Source: Candidatus Wallbacteria bacterium (lineage in GTDB: Bacteria > Muiribacteriota > JAQTZZ01). From it: 6,973 nucleotides of DNA. The position numbers were made by a program, and so were the translations under genes. Positions within the stretch are counted from its first letter, which is position 1; the number at the start of each line of letters is the position of its first letter. Positions 1-5,789 of this stretch are shown one piece after another. The stretch lies in contig JAQTZZ010000093.1 of assembly GCA_028687545.1 (NCBI GenBank), positions 1-6,973 of the forward strand, in the 5' to 3' direction. The notes below the pieces were generated by a model. The model searched no databases, was not told the origin of the DNA, and saw only the letters and a program-made list of their open reading frames with translations.

Positions 1-841
1 GCTGGGCTGTGAGTTTGTCGATCAGGGCAAGTGTTCTCTCGAATTCTGCCCTGGATGCAGTGTAGCCGGTTCTGGCTGTCTGAAGTTCGGATTTTCCGGT
101 GCGCATCGCTGCATAGGCTTCGGAGATGGCAGTACCTGATTTGGAAAGACTCTGCTCGAGTTCAGTAAAACAGAGCTGGGATGGGTCGAAGATCTCTGCT
201 TTGAGGTCTTTGACGTTATTGCCCAGATTCCCGAACGATTCGTTGGAAGCTCTGAAAATCGGAAGCAGGGTGGTCATGTCTGCCTCGAATTCAGTCTGCA
301 GCAGCCAGTTCTTGAAGAGCAGAGCTTCAATCTTGCGGTTGTTGCTCTGGATGATCTTTTTTTCCTTCTGCAGATTGCCGAGCAGGGCTCTGATCCTGGC
401 GATCGTGTCAGTGCCGCCTCTGGTAGTCCCATTTTTCAAGATGATCGGGGCTTCTTTCACAACCGGGGCTTCAACTGCTTCCAGCAAGGGAGCGGTTTCG
501 GTCGTGGAGATCGGAGCTATTTCGGGCAGTTTGGGATCTCTGGAGGTATTATGGATCTGGCATTTAATGTAAGGATTTTTGCGGTCCATCACGACAGTGT
601 AGTCATGTCCGGCCGGGCAGGTCGGGAAGTTGCCTGACACATATTCCTTGAGCTTGTCAAGTGTCAGGGATGAGGCGTCATAGTCCAGCAGATACATTTC
701 AATGGCGGATTCCAGGGCACGCATGTTGGCAACACAGGAGCGCAGCTGCATTTCATTGATCGTCTTCTGCTGTTCGGCGTTCTGGTCGGCGAAAGCGAGA
801 GCGCAGACCATGATCAGCATCAGGGAAAGCATTTTCTTCAT
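1..841 (-). CDS. Secreted protein with pilin-like cysteine domain and helical C-terminal region (partial)
   Basis: The minus strand is open from an ATG at 841 to the window edge, giving 280 codons with no stop, so the C-terminus is missing. GGAGG (850-846) sits 4 bases before the ATG. Residues 1-18 form a classical signal peptide: MKK, a hydrophobic core, then AFA before Asp19. No LxGC-type lipobox is visible. Residues 30-100 resemble the C-terminal part of small type IV pilin or pseudopilin proteins: an amphipathic helix starting at Cys36 (CVANMRALESAIEMY), then CPAGHDYTV at 75-83, then Cys94 and His97 (CQIH). Residues 100-143 are a Pro/Ala/Glu/Thr-rich linker. Residues 144-280 are strongly helical and probably coiled coil. 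A prepilin peptidase site and the long hydrophobic pilin helix are absent, so this is probably an exported periplasmic or surface protein that uses a pilin-like module, not a pilin. The exact function is unknown. Confidence 0.85.
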   Translation of the reverse strand, partial: MKKMLSLMLIMVCALAFADQNAEQQKTINEMQLRSCVANMRALESAIEMYLLDYDASSLTLDKLKEYVSGNFPTCPAGHDYTVVMDRKNPYIKCQIHNTSRDPKLPEIAPISTTETAPLLEAVEAPVVKEAPIILKNGTTRGGTDTIARIRALLGNLQKEKKIIQSNNRKIEALLFKNWLLQTEFEADMTTLLPIFRASNESFGNLGNNVKDLKAEIFDPSQLCFTELEQSLSKSGTAISEAYAAMRTGKSELQTARTGYTASRAEFERTLALIDKLTAQ

Positions 842-873
842 TCAACCTCCAGTTGGTTTGTTAACTTATTAAA

Positions 874-901
874 ATTATACTCACTGATGACGGAATGTCA
901 A
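874..901 (-). promoter_or_regulatory. Sigma-70 promoter, perfect consensus boxes, for the secreted protein gene
   Basis: Read on the minus strand, TTGACA (901-896) and TATAAT (879-874) are separated by 16 bases. Both hexamers match the consensus exactly. Transcription would start near 867, leaving a leader of about 26 bases that contains the GGAGG ribosome-binding site. The spacer is one base shorter than the optimal 17. Confidence 0.82.
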
Positions 902-908
902 GAAATAG

Positions 909-973
909 CGTTAACCCGGCCGTTTCAAGCAGGTTCCAAGCCTAATTTCCATCGCTTCAGGCATTAACCTGAA
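909..973. repeat. RTTAACC words and a short inverted repeat in the divergent intergenic region
   Basis: CGTTAACC lies at 909-916 and GCATTAACC at 961-969. The second copy overlaps a perfect 6-bp inverted repeat, TTCAGG (956-961) and CCTGAA (968-973), around a 6-base centre. The same two words recur downstream of the next gene in the opposite order (GCATTAACC 1353-1361, CGTTAACC 1388-1395), and GTTAAC occurs again at 860-865. They could be operator sites between the two divergent genes. No T-run follows the hairpin, so it is not a convincing terminator. Function is unproven. Confidence 0.35.
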
Positions 974-1017
974 CCATTTCGAAGATAGTCCTTAAATGAT
1001 GAATTTTGCACCCTGAT

Positions 1018-1046
1018 TAGACTTTCCATCCGACAAAATATAAAAT
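1018..1046 (+). promoter_or_regulatory. Probable promoter of the small zinc-binding protein gene
   Basis: TAGACT (1018-1023, 4 of 6 consensus matches) is followed after 17 bases by TAAAAT (1041-1046, 5 of 6), which is part of the octamer TATAAAAT (1039-1046). The predicted start of transcription, about 7 bases past the -10 box, falls at or next to the ATG at 1054. The message would then be leaderless, which fits the lack of any Shine-Dalgarno sequence before that ATG. Confidence 0.42.
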
Positions 1047-1053
1047 TGTGGCT

Positions 1054-1344
1054 ATGAAGGAATCTTTGACACTGATGACTTTCCGCTGCCAGGGTTGCCT
1101 CGGGCATTTCCCTGAGGCTGACAGCGTGTATTATGAGACTGTGCTGGAGCTTAAATCAGGGGCAGGCCAGATGGTTTTAGGGGAGACTTCAGCTGAAAGC
1201 ACCGGGCAGCAGATCGATGAACTGCTGAAAGTCATCGAGAGTTCTGATCAGAAAAAGCTGGAAGAGGATGTTTACATGAAAAAACAGTTTTTCCTCTGCC
1301 GGGACTGCAGGCTTAAACTTCTACGGATGTTGAATTATCGTTGA
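1054..1344 (+). CDS. Small protein with two CxxC pairs, probably zinc-binding
   Basis: From ATG 1054 this gives 96 residues, with TGA at 1342-1344. CQGC near the N-terminus (residues 12-15) and CRDC near the C-terminus (residues 82-85) frame a mostly helical, acidic middle. This is the layout of a split zinc ribbon or treble-clef-like fold with four cysteine ligands. There is no signal peptide or membrane segment, so it is cytoplasmic. I do not recognise a named family, although small proteins with an N-terminal FxCxxC and a C-terminal LCxxC are common in bacteria. The start is uncertain. GTG 1048 and ATG 1054 have no Shine-Dalgarno sequence. ATG 1075 would begin MTFRCQGC, close to the first cysteine pair, with AAGGAA 12 bases upstream, which is a long spacing. 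I chose 1054 because it agrees with the predicted leaderless transcript. It is flanked on both sides by RTTAACC words. Confidence 0.7.
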   Translation: MKESLTLMTFRCQGCLGHFPEADSVYYETVLELKSGAGQMVLGETSAESTGQQIDELLKVIESSDQKKLEEDVYMKKQFFLCRDCRLKLLRMLNYR

Positions 1345-1395
1345 TAAAGGAAGCATTAACCAGCGTCTTCAGTGAACGTTGATAAATCGTTAACC
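1339..1395 (+). repeat. Imperfect direct repeat downstream of the zinc-binding gene
   Basis: CGTTGATAAA occurs at 1339-1348 and again at 1377-1386. Each copy is followed a few bases later by an RTTAACC word (1355-1361 and 1389-1395), so a unit of about 20-25 bases is duplicated imperfectly at a 38-base offset. The first copy contains the TGA stop codon of the preceding gene. It may be a duplicated regulator site upstream of the ATPase promoter. No function can be assigned from the sequence. Confidence 0.45.
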
Positions 1396-1425
1396 GTGTT
1401 CATACAATCGCTTTTTTACTGAAAG

Positions 1426-1457
1426 AAGTTGGTAAGTTAGTAAGTTTGTATGTTGGT
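1426..1457 (+). repeat. 8-bp tandem repeat, four degenerate units
   Basis: Four consecutive octamers read AAGTTGGT (1426-1433), AAGTTAGT (1434-1441), AAGTTTGT (1442-1449) and ATGTTGGT (1450-1457). Units differ from one another at one to three positions, with GTT and the final GT constant. The array ends in the -35 box of the predicted promoter of the ATPase operon, so a change in unit number would move or remove upstream sequence. Confidence 0.65.
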
Positions 1458-1481
1458 AGGCAGGGGAGTATCGTATAAAAT
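1453..1481 (+). promoter_or_regulatory. Probable promoter of the MoxR/DUF58/BatA operon
   Basis: TTGGTA (1453-1458, 4 of 6 consensus matches) and TAAAAT (1476-1481, 5 of 6) are spaced by 17 bases. The -10 region is again the octamer TATAAAAT (1474-1481). The -35 box is inside the last unit of the 8-bp tandem repeat. Transcription would begin near 1488, about 40 bases before the TTG start at 1528 and downstream of the alternative ATG at 1450. This argues against the longer reading. Confidence 0.48.
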
Positions 1482-1517
1482 ACTGTTTACGACCTACTGG
1501 AACGCTAATAATCTTCT

Positions 1518-1522
1518 GGAGG
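1518..1522 (+). promoter_or_regulatory. Ribosome-binding site that fixes the TTG start of the MoxR ATPase
   Basis: GGAGG stands 5 bases before TTG 1528. No comparable site precedes the in-frame ATG at 1450, and the 26 residues between them do not look like a MoxR N-terminus. Confidence 0.75.
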
Positions 1523-1527
1523 ATACA

Positions 1528-2505
1528 TTGGACGAAAAAAAACTGCTGGAAAAGATTGCCAAAGCCAGGGAATTGATTATTTCGGAGGTTTCAAAGAACA
1601 TCATCGGCCAGGAACGGATTGTTGAGCGGGTCATACTCTCACTTTTCTGCCAGGGCCACAGCCTGCTGGAAGGCGTACCCGGCCTTGCCAAAACCCTGCT
1701 CGTGAAATCCATCGCCCAGTCCCTGGACCTGAAATTCGGCCGGATCCAGTTCACTCCTGACCTGATGCCTTCCGACATTACTGGCAGTGAAATCATTGAG
1801 GAAAACGAGAACGGTAAAAAGGAGTTCCGCTTCCATCAGGGTCCGGTTTTTGCGAATGTGGTGCTGGCGGACGAGATCAACCGCACTCCGCCAAAAACCC
1901 AGGCTGCACTTCTGGAAGCCATGCAGGAGCGCACCATCACAATCAACGGCAAGGCATATCAGATGGAAGAGCCGTTTCTGGTGCTGGCCACCCAGAATCC
2001 GATCGAGCAGGAAGGCACCTATCCGCTGCCTGAAGCCCAGCTTGACCGTTTCCAATTCTACCTCAAGGTGAACTATCCGACCCTGACTGAAGAAGAGGAA
2101 ATCGTGAAGAAGATGACTTCGCTGGGGATCCAGGAACTGAAGCCAGTACTCAAATCCAAGGAGATCGTAGAAATACAGAAACTGATCTATAAAGTCCCGG
2201 TGGCTGATGAGGTGGTTTCATACGCGGTGAGGCTTGCCAGAGCCACCAGGCCGCAGGGAGATGATGTGCTGCCGCAGGCCAAGAAATGGATTGAATTCGG
2301 AGTCAGCCCGCGGGCAGTGCAATGGCTGGTGTTTTCAGCCAAGGCTCAGGCCCTGCTGCTCGGCAAGCCGGCACCGGGATTCGCTGAAATCAGAGAACTG
2401 GTCCCGGATGTGTTCAGGCATCGCCTGGTGCTGAACTTTCAGGCCGAGGCTGAAGGGATAACCCCGGATTATCTTCTGTCGCTGCTGCTTTCCGAAATCA
2501 AATGA
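1528..2505 (+). CDS. MoxR-family AAA+ ATPase
   Basis: From TTG 1528 this is a 325-residue protein of normal MoxR length. It shows a Walker A motif GVPGLAKT (residues 49-56), Walker B LADE (113-116), a sensor 1 region LATQNP (153-158, Asn157), the conserved PLPEAQLDRF stretch (166-175) with candidate arginine finger Arg174, and a sensor 2 region GVSPRA (258-263, Arg262). The C-terminal helical lid domain covers about residues 205-325. MoxR proteins are cytoplasmic hexameric ATPases that act as chaperone-like remodelers of partners carrying von Willebrand A domains, often in envelope maturation or stress response. The neighbours fit this: the next gene is DUF58, a standard MoxR partner, and the TGA here overlaps its ATG (ATGA at 2502-2505), so the two are translationally coupled. 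All key residues are present and it should be active. The physiological substrate is unknown. Confidence 0.95.
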   Translation: MDEKKLLEKIAKARELIISEVSKNIIGQERIVERVILSLFCQGHSLLEGVPGLAKTLLVKSIAQSLDLKFGRIQFTPDLMPSDITGSEIIEENENGKKEFRFHQGPVFANVVLADEINRTPPKTQAALLEAMQERTITINGKAYQMEEPFLVLATQNPIEQEGTYPLPEAQLDRFQFYLKVNYPTLTEEEEIVKKMTSLGIQELKPVLKSKEIVEIQKLIYKVPVADEVVSYAVRLARATRPQGDDVLPQAKKWIEFGVSPRAVQWLVFSAKAQALLLGKPAPGFAEIRELVPDVFRHRLVLNFQAEAEGITPDYLLSLLLSEIK

Positions 2506-3392
2506 AGCTCTTCAATCCCGAACTCTTCTCCGAGATTTCGAGACTCGAACTTTTTTCCAGAAAAATCGTGGACGGTTTTCTCTGCGGCTTCCATCAGAGC
2601 AGTTTCCGCGGTTATAATGTGGAGTTCGCGGATCACAAGTCCTACGAATGGGGAGACGACCTGAAAACGATCGACTGGAAGCTTTACGGTCGAACAGACA
2701 GACTCTATGTCAAGCGTTTCCATGAAGAGACGAACATGCGTGCTTTCATTCTGCTGGACAGCAGCGCTTCCATGCGGTTCGGGCAGATCTCCAAATGGCA
2801 TTATGCGAATTTCCTCTCTGCTGCCCTTTCCTTTCTGATGTTGAAGCAAAAGGATTCTGTCGGGATCTGGCTGTTCAACGAAGGGTTGAAGCAGCTTCTT
2901 CCTCCCAGAAACCGGCAGTCACACTTTTCCAACATTTGCAGCTTCCTGGAAAGTAAGGAACCAGGTAGCGGGACCTTTTTCGGGGAAAGCATCCAGAATT
3001 TGGCCAGAAATCTCAAAAAACGGTCCCTGATCATCCTGGTTTCAGACCTGCTGGGAGATGAAGAACAGATTTTCTCCACCCTGAAATATCTAAGCCATAA
3101 AAAGCACGAGGTGATAGTCTTTCACGTGATGGCGCATGAGGAAGTAGAGTTGCCTTATCAGGGTTATTATTCCCTGGTAGACTCAGAAAAACCTGACTGC
3201 CTGGATCTGGATATCGACTGGTGGAAAAAACTCTATCAGGAGAATCTCGCGAAATTCAGAGATAAAATGCTGCAGTTCTTCATCGGAGCAGGCATCGATT
3301 ATGTATTTGTTTCCACGAAGACCCCTGTTGAAATGGCATTGTTCGAATTTCTGAAGAAGCGGAGGCGCGGGAGGGGTCACCTTGTCCTTTGA
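2502..3392 (+). CDS. DUF58 protein with von Willebrand A (MIDAS) fold
   Basis: This 296-residue protein overlaps the ATPase gene by 4 bases. The DUF58 signature is clear at about residues 36-76: a stretch ending in Glu-Phe-Ala-Asp, then YEWGDDLKTIDWKLYGR (48-64), then YVKRFHEE (69-76). A von Willebrand A domain follows. Its metal-ion-dependent adhesion site is DSSAS (86-90), with likely further ligands Thr158 (GSGT) and Asp182 (VSDLLGD). There is no signal peptide or transmembrane segment, so it is soluble and cytoplasmic or peripheral. This is the short DUF58 type without the two N-terminal membrane helices found in some relatives. It is the expected binding partner of the MoxR ATPase. The C-terminus is basic (KKRRRGRG, 285-292), and its coding sequence supplies the ribosome-binding site of the next gene. 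The family assignment is firm. The molecular activity is not known beyond probable metal-dependent protein binding. Confidence 0.94.
   Translation: MKLFNPELFSEISRLELFSRKIVDGFLCGFHQSSFRGYNVEFADHKSYEWGDDLKTIDWKLYGRTDRLYVKRFHEETNMRAFILLDSSASMRFGQISKWHYANFLSAALSFLMLKQKDSVGIWLFNEGLKQLLPPRNRQSHFSNICSFLESKEPGSGTFFGESIQNLARNLKKRSLIILVSDLLGDEEQIFSTLKYLSHKKHEVIVFHVMAHEEVELPYQGYYSLVDSEKPDCLDLDIDWWKKLYQENLAKFRDKMLQFFIGAGIDYVFVSTKTPVEMALFEFLKKRRRGRGHLVL
3370..3374 (+). promoter_or_regulatory. Ribosome-binding site that fixes the TTG start of the BatA-like gene
   Basis: GGAGG within GGGAGGGG (3369-3376) lies 7 bases before TTG 3382, inside the end of the DUF58 gene. The TTG start gives a natural BatA-like N-terminus and an 11-base overlap with the upstream gene. 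Confidence 0.7.
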
Positions 3393-4686
3393 GTATTCTG
3401 CATTTCTGGCTGGATTCCTGTCCGTTGCCGTACCCCTGATCCTGCACCTCTGGCCGAGGATCAAGCCGAAAATCCTGGAATTTTCCAGCCTGAGATTTTT
3501 CCGCGCGAGTTTCATCAGATTGAGACGCAGGCTGCTTTTTTACAATATATTGAAGTTGATTCTCAGAGCTGCCTTTCTCTCCCTACTGGCGATGGCTTTC
3601 GCCGGCCCATATCTCGCTGAATTGAAACAGAATAAAAAGATCGAAGACACTGGAATGCTCACTTCATTTAAACTCAAACCGGAAATACCGTTTGCCCATC
3701 TGCCTGTAGAACTCTGTTTCGATTTTTCAAATCATCCTCCCCTGGAAATCAGCCTTTTCATAAACCACAGGGACAGATTGAAACAGTCTCTGGCGAAGTC
3801 CCAGAATCAGGCGGTTTTTTCCTACACTTTTGACACTTCCGGGGATGTTCCTTTAGAGATCAGTGTGTCAGGGAGAGGACTGGAGCAAGAATATCTGTCG
3901 AGGATTCATGTTTCCGCTCAGAAAAACATCCTGCTTCTGACCGGAAACGATGGAGCTCTTGAGCAGGCGTTCGGTTCGTTCTGCGAGAGCCTGGGAGAAA
4001 ATCTGGCAGTGGTGTCCAGGGGTAAGATCGACCTGCTGGAGCGGGGAAGCCTGGCGGGTTACGACATGGTGATCCTGACTTGTGCAGATCAGATTGAGAT
4101 GAGCTATTACAGGCTGCTGGAACAGTATCTGAGCGAAGGGGGAGTAGTCTGGCTTTTCTTTTCCAAGGACGCTTCTGTGGATTATCTCAATAAGATGCTT
4201 TTCAATTTCAATGAAAATTTTCACGGTTTCCTGCCTGGGGAAATTACCGGTATTGCAGAAGAAGAGAAATCACCAGCTTCTGTTTCTTATTCTGATCTGT
4301 TGAATCAGAACAGGGAAATGCTCACAAACCTTGTGTTTTACAAAAGATTCAGCATAAAACCTGAACCTTCCGCGAATCCCCTGCTTCTGACCGGGGAACA
4401 GGAGATGCTGGTCGGTGAAAAGAAGTTCGGCAAAGGGGAAGTGGTCACTTTTCTGTTTCCATTTGACCCTGATTCCACCAATCTCTGGCGGACCCAAACT
4501 ATCACGCCATTTTTTATAGACCTGTTTCTGCATTCCTTTCCGGCCTGCAGCTGTCCGCTGGAAGCCAGGCAGGAGAAGAAGGAAGCAGATGTGACGATTC
4601 CCAGGTTGAACCTTTCTCTGCCTTTTTTGTATCTGGCACTGCTTTTTTTCCTGCTCGAAGGATTTTTCGGCAGGGCAAAAGTCTGA
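3382..4686 (+). CDS. BatA-like membrane protein with amidotransferase-like domain, no von Willebrand A domain seen
   Basis: From TTG 3382 this is a 434-residue protein. Residues 1-77 match the BatA or double-transmembrane N-terminal domain: a first helix (about 5-23) ending in ILHLW, then a basic loop with SSLRFF and RLRRR, then a second helix (about 53-75). Residues 95-178 look like a beta-rich, Ig-like segment. Residues 182-290 and 330-386 resemble the degenerate class I amidotransferase-like fold found in this family: strands NILLLTG and YDMVILTC, a helix and SEGGVVWLF, then FGKGEVVTFLFPFD and a closing TPFFIDLF. No catalytic Cys-His pair is evident. A third membrane helix (about 411-428) ends the protein. 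Many relatives carry a von Willebrand A domain after the N-terminal helices, but no DxSxS motif is present here. It probably anchors the MoxR/DUF58 machine to the inner membrane. Confidence 0.83.
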   Translation: MSFEYSAFLAGFLSVAVPLILHLWPRIKPKILEFSSLRFFRASFIRLRRRLLFYNILKLILRAAFLSLLAMAFAGPYLAELKQNKKIEDTGMLTSFKLKPEIPFAHLPVELCFDFSNHPPLEISLFINHRDRLKQSLAKSQNQAVFSYTFDTSGDVPLEISVSGRGLEQEYLSRIHVSAQKNILLLTGNDGALEQAFGSFCESLGENLAVVSRGKIDLLERGSLAGYDMVILTCADQIEMSYYRLLEQYLSEGGVVWLFFSKDASVDYLNKMLFNFNENFHGFLPGEITGIAEEEKSPASVSYSDLLNQNREMLTNLVFYKRFSIKPEPSANPLLLTGEQEMLVGEKKFGKGEVVTFLFPFDPDSTNLWRTQTITPFFIDLFLHSFPACSCPLEARQEKKEADVTIPRLNLSLPFLYLALLFFLLEGFFGRAKV

Positions 4687-4721
4687 AACAATTTCTGTCG
4701 ATAGGAGTTATTAGTTTCAGA
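4682..4721 (+). terminator. Inverted repeat at the end of the ATPase operon, possible weak terminator
   Basis: TCTGAAAC (4682-4689) is perfectly complementary to GTTTCAGA (4714-4721). The loop is 24 bases long. The left arm contains the TGA stop of the BatA-like gene. A T-rich stretch follows (4722-4737, ending TTTTT). The stem is AT-rich and the loop long, so it would be a weak terminator at best. It may instead attenuate read-through into the HEAT-repeat gene. Confidence 0.35.
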
Positions 4722-4761
4722 TATCTTGTATATTTTTGACATTTCTGAGCAATGTTTAGGC

Positions 4762-4768
4762 AGGAAGG
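4762..4768 (+). promoter_or_regulatory. Ribosome-binding site that fixes the start of the HEAT-repeat gene
   Basis: AGGAAGG lies 5 bases before ATG 4774. The longer in-frame option, TTG 4726, has only AGGAG at 4703-4707, 18 bases away, and would add 16 residues unlike a HEAT repeat. Confidence 0.65.
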
Positions 4769-4773
4769 TTTGG

Positions 4774-5703
4774 ATGCTGGAACAGATTGAATTCGATCTC
4801 GGAAGTGAAGTCTCTGAAGTCAGAAGATCTGCCTTGAGATCCCTGATCCAGGTCAAGGATGTTGACAATCGAGATCGGGTTAAACTCCTGAAAGAAGTCA
4901 CGATCAACGAACAGGACCCGGAATTGAGGGCTCTGGCTCGGAAGTATCTGGATATTTTCTCAGCTGAAATGGAACTGACAGTCATGCCGCCCGCTGAGAT
5001 ACTCAAAGAAGAATTGAAAGAGGACGATGATATTCTTTCTACAGGGACTGCACAGGAAAAAATTAATTTTCTGAAACAGGTAGGAGCCGGAAGCAGACGG
5101 ATTCAGTCCTGGAGATTGCTGAAAAATTTAGAAAACGAACAGGATGTTTACATACTGGCGACCTTGATCAGCGCGCTGGGAAAAGTCGGTGAGAAAAAAG
5201 ACGCCCCAAGCCTGATCCGGTTTTTGAAACACACTGATTCCAGAGTGCGCGCCAATACAGTGGATTCTCTCACCATTCTCCAGGATGAAGAGAGCTATCA
5301 ACACGTGGTTCCCCTCCTCTCCGACCCTGATGCCAGGGTCAAGGCTAATGCTGCCAGGCTGCTGACTGGAACCGGTCTTGAGAAAGCCATTGAGATTTTC
5401 CGGCTCATGATCCAGTCCGGCAAAGTGCACGAGATCGAATCCGCAATTTTCTCTCTCAGGCAGATCAATGCACCGCTCGCCGAGGAATTGCTTCAGGAAG
5501 CTGAATCTCAGCTGCTTGAAAATATGAAATCCAACGATTTCTTCGAATTCGATTTCAGCGAACTGTCCGGTAAGACTGATAAAGGTGAGGATTTTGAGCC
5601 GATCATCCCTTTGAATGAGCCACCGGTCTGCCCGAAATGCGGAGTGAAGAATCTGATCGACGCTTCTTTCTGCTATAAATGCGGAACTCCCATCAAAACC
5701 TGA
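4774..5703 (+). CDS. HEAT-repeat protein with C-terminal zinc ribbon
   Basis: From ATG 4774 this is a 309-residue soluble protein with no signal peptide or membrane helix. Paired amphipathic helices of HEAT type fill residues 1-245. The clearest are at 11-62, at 124-153 (LATLISALGKVGEKKDAPSL), and two consecutive repeats at about 145-200 with the diagnostic DSRVRANTVDSL and DARVKANAARLL turns. An acidic, phenylalanine-rich linker (about 250-282) leads to a zinc ribbon with CPKC (286-289) and CYKC (300-303) in the common form CxxCGxxN...FCxxCGTP. HEAT solenoids are protein-binding scaffolds, and short terminal zinc ribbons of this type are usually structural or interaction modules. It follows the BatA-like gene by 87 bases. 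No good promoter is visible in the gap, so it may be reached by read-through. The partner is unknown. The downstream gene also carries a zinc ribbon, at its N-terminus. Confidence 0.88.
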   Translation: MLEQIEFDLGSEVSEVRRSALRSLIQVKDVDNRDRVKLLKEVTINEQDPELRALARKYLDIFSAEMELTVMPPAEILKEELKEDDDILSTGTAQEKINFLKQVGAGSRRIQSWRLLKNLENEQDVYILATLISALGKVGEKKDAPSLIRFLKHTDSRVRANTVDSLTILQDEESYQHVVPLLSDPDARVKANAARLLTGTGLEKAIEIFRLMIQSGKVHEIESAIFSLRQINAPLAEELLQEAESQLLENMKSNDFFEFDFSELSGKTDKGEDFEPIIPLNEPPVCPKCGVKNLIDASFCYKCGTPIKT

Positions 5704-5719
5704 TCGCTTTTCCAATCTG

Positions 5720-5748
5720 TGGACATTTTTACTGATTCTCTGTAAAAT
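5720..5748 (+). promoter_or_regulatory. Promoter of the zinc-ribbon membrane protein gene
   Basis: TGGACA (5720-5725, 5 of 6 consensus matches) and TAAAAT (5743-5748, 5 of 6) are spaced by 17 bases. Transcription would start near 5755, giving a leader of about 35 bases that contains GGAGG at 5780-5784. Confidence 0.6.
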
Positions 5749-5779
5749 TAATTCCGCTGAACTGAATTACACTTCACTT

Positions 5780-5784
5780 GGAGG
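5780..5784 (+). promoter_or_regulatory. Ribosome-binding site that fixes ATG 5790
   Basis: GGAGG lies 5 bases before ATG 5790. An in-frame TTG at 5778 overlaps this site and is therefore unlikely to be the start. Confidence 0.8.
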
Positions 5785-5789
5785 TTATC

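Noticed and set aside
126-572. Plus-strand open frame of 148 codons
   Set aside because: It lies opposite the secreted-protein gene, which has a signal peptide, ribosome-binding site and consensus promoter. The frame is low-complexity Ser/Leu with no start signal.
1373-1417. Terminator after the small zinc-binding gene (TGAAC...GTTCA with T6 at 1412-1417)
   Set aside because: The stem is only about 5 bp, and the T-run is separated from it by ten bases, so it does not have terminator geometry.
1426-1457. CRISPR array
   Set aside because: Units are 8 bases, contiguous and without spacers, so this is a simple tandem repeat.
1450-1527. Longer N-terminus of the MoxR ATPase from ATG 1450
   Set aside because: That ATG lies in the tandem repeat and upstream of the predicted transcription start, has no ribosome-binding site, and the added residues are not MoxR-like. 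TTG 1528 has GGAGG at ideal spacing.
3930-4394. 15-base exact repeat CCTGCTTCTGACCGG at 3930-3944 and 4380-4394, both encoding LLLTG in frame
   Set aside because: Flanking protein sequence is not similar, so there is no domain duplication. Most likely both are common hydrophobic strand codons that coincide.
4736-4741. TTGACA as a -35 box for the HEAT-repeat gene
   Set aside because: No acceptable -10 hexamer occurs 15-19 bases downstream; that interval holds the ribosome-binding region instead.
4338-5006. Minus-strand open frame of 222 codons
   Set aside because: It overlaps the BatA-like and HEAT-repeat genes, has Ser/Arg-rich composition typical of an antisense shadow, and has no recognisable domain.
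5128-5715. Minus-strand open frame of 195 codons
   Set aside because: It is antisense to the HEAT/zinc-ribbon gene, whose repeats and cysteines are clearly real, and it shows no motif of its own.
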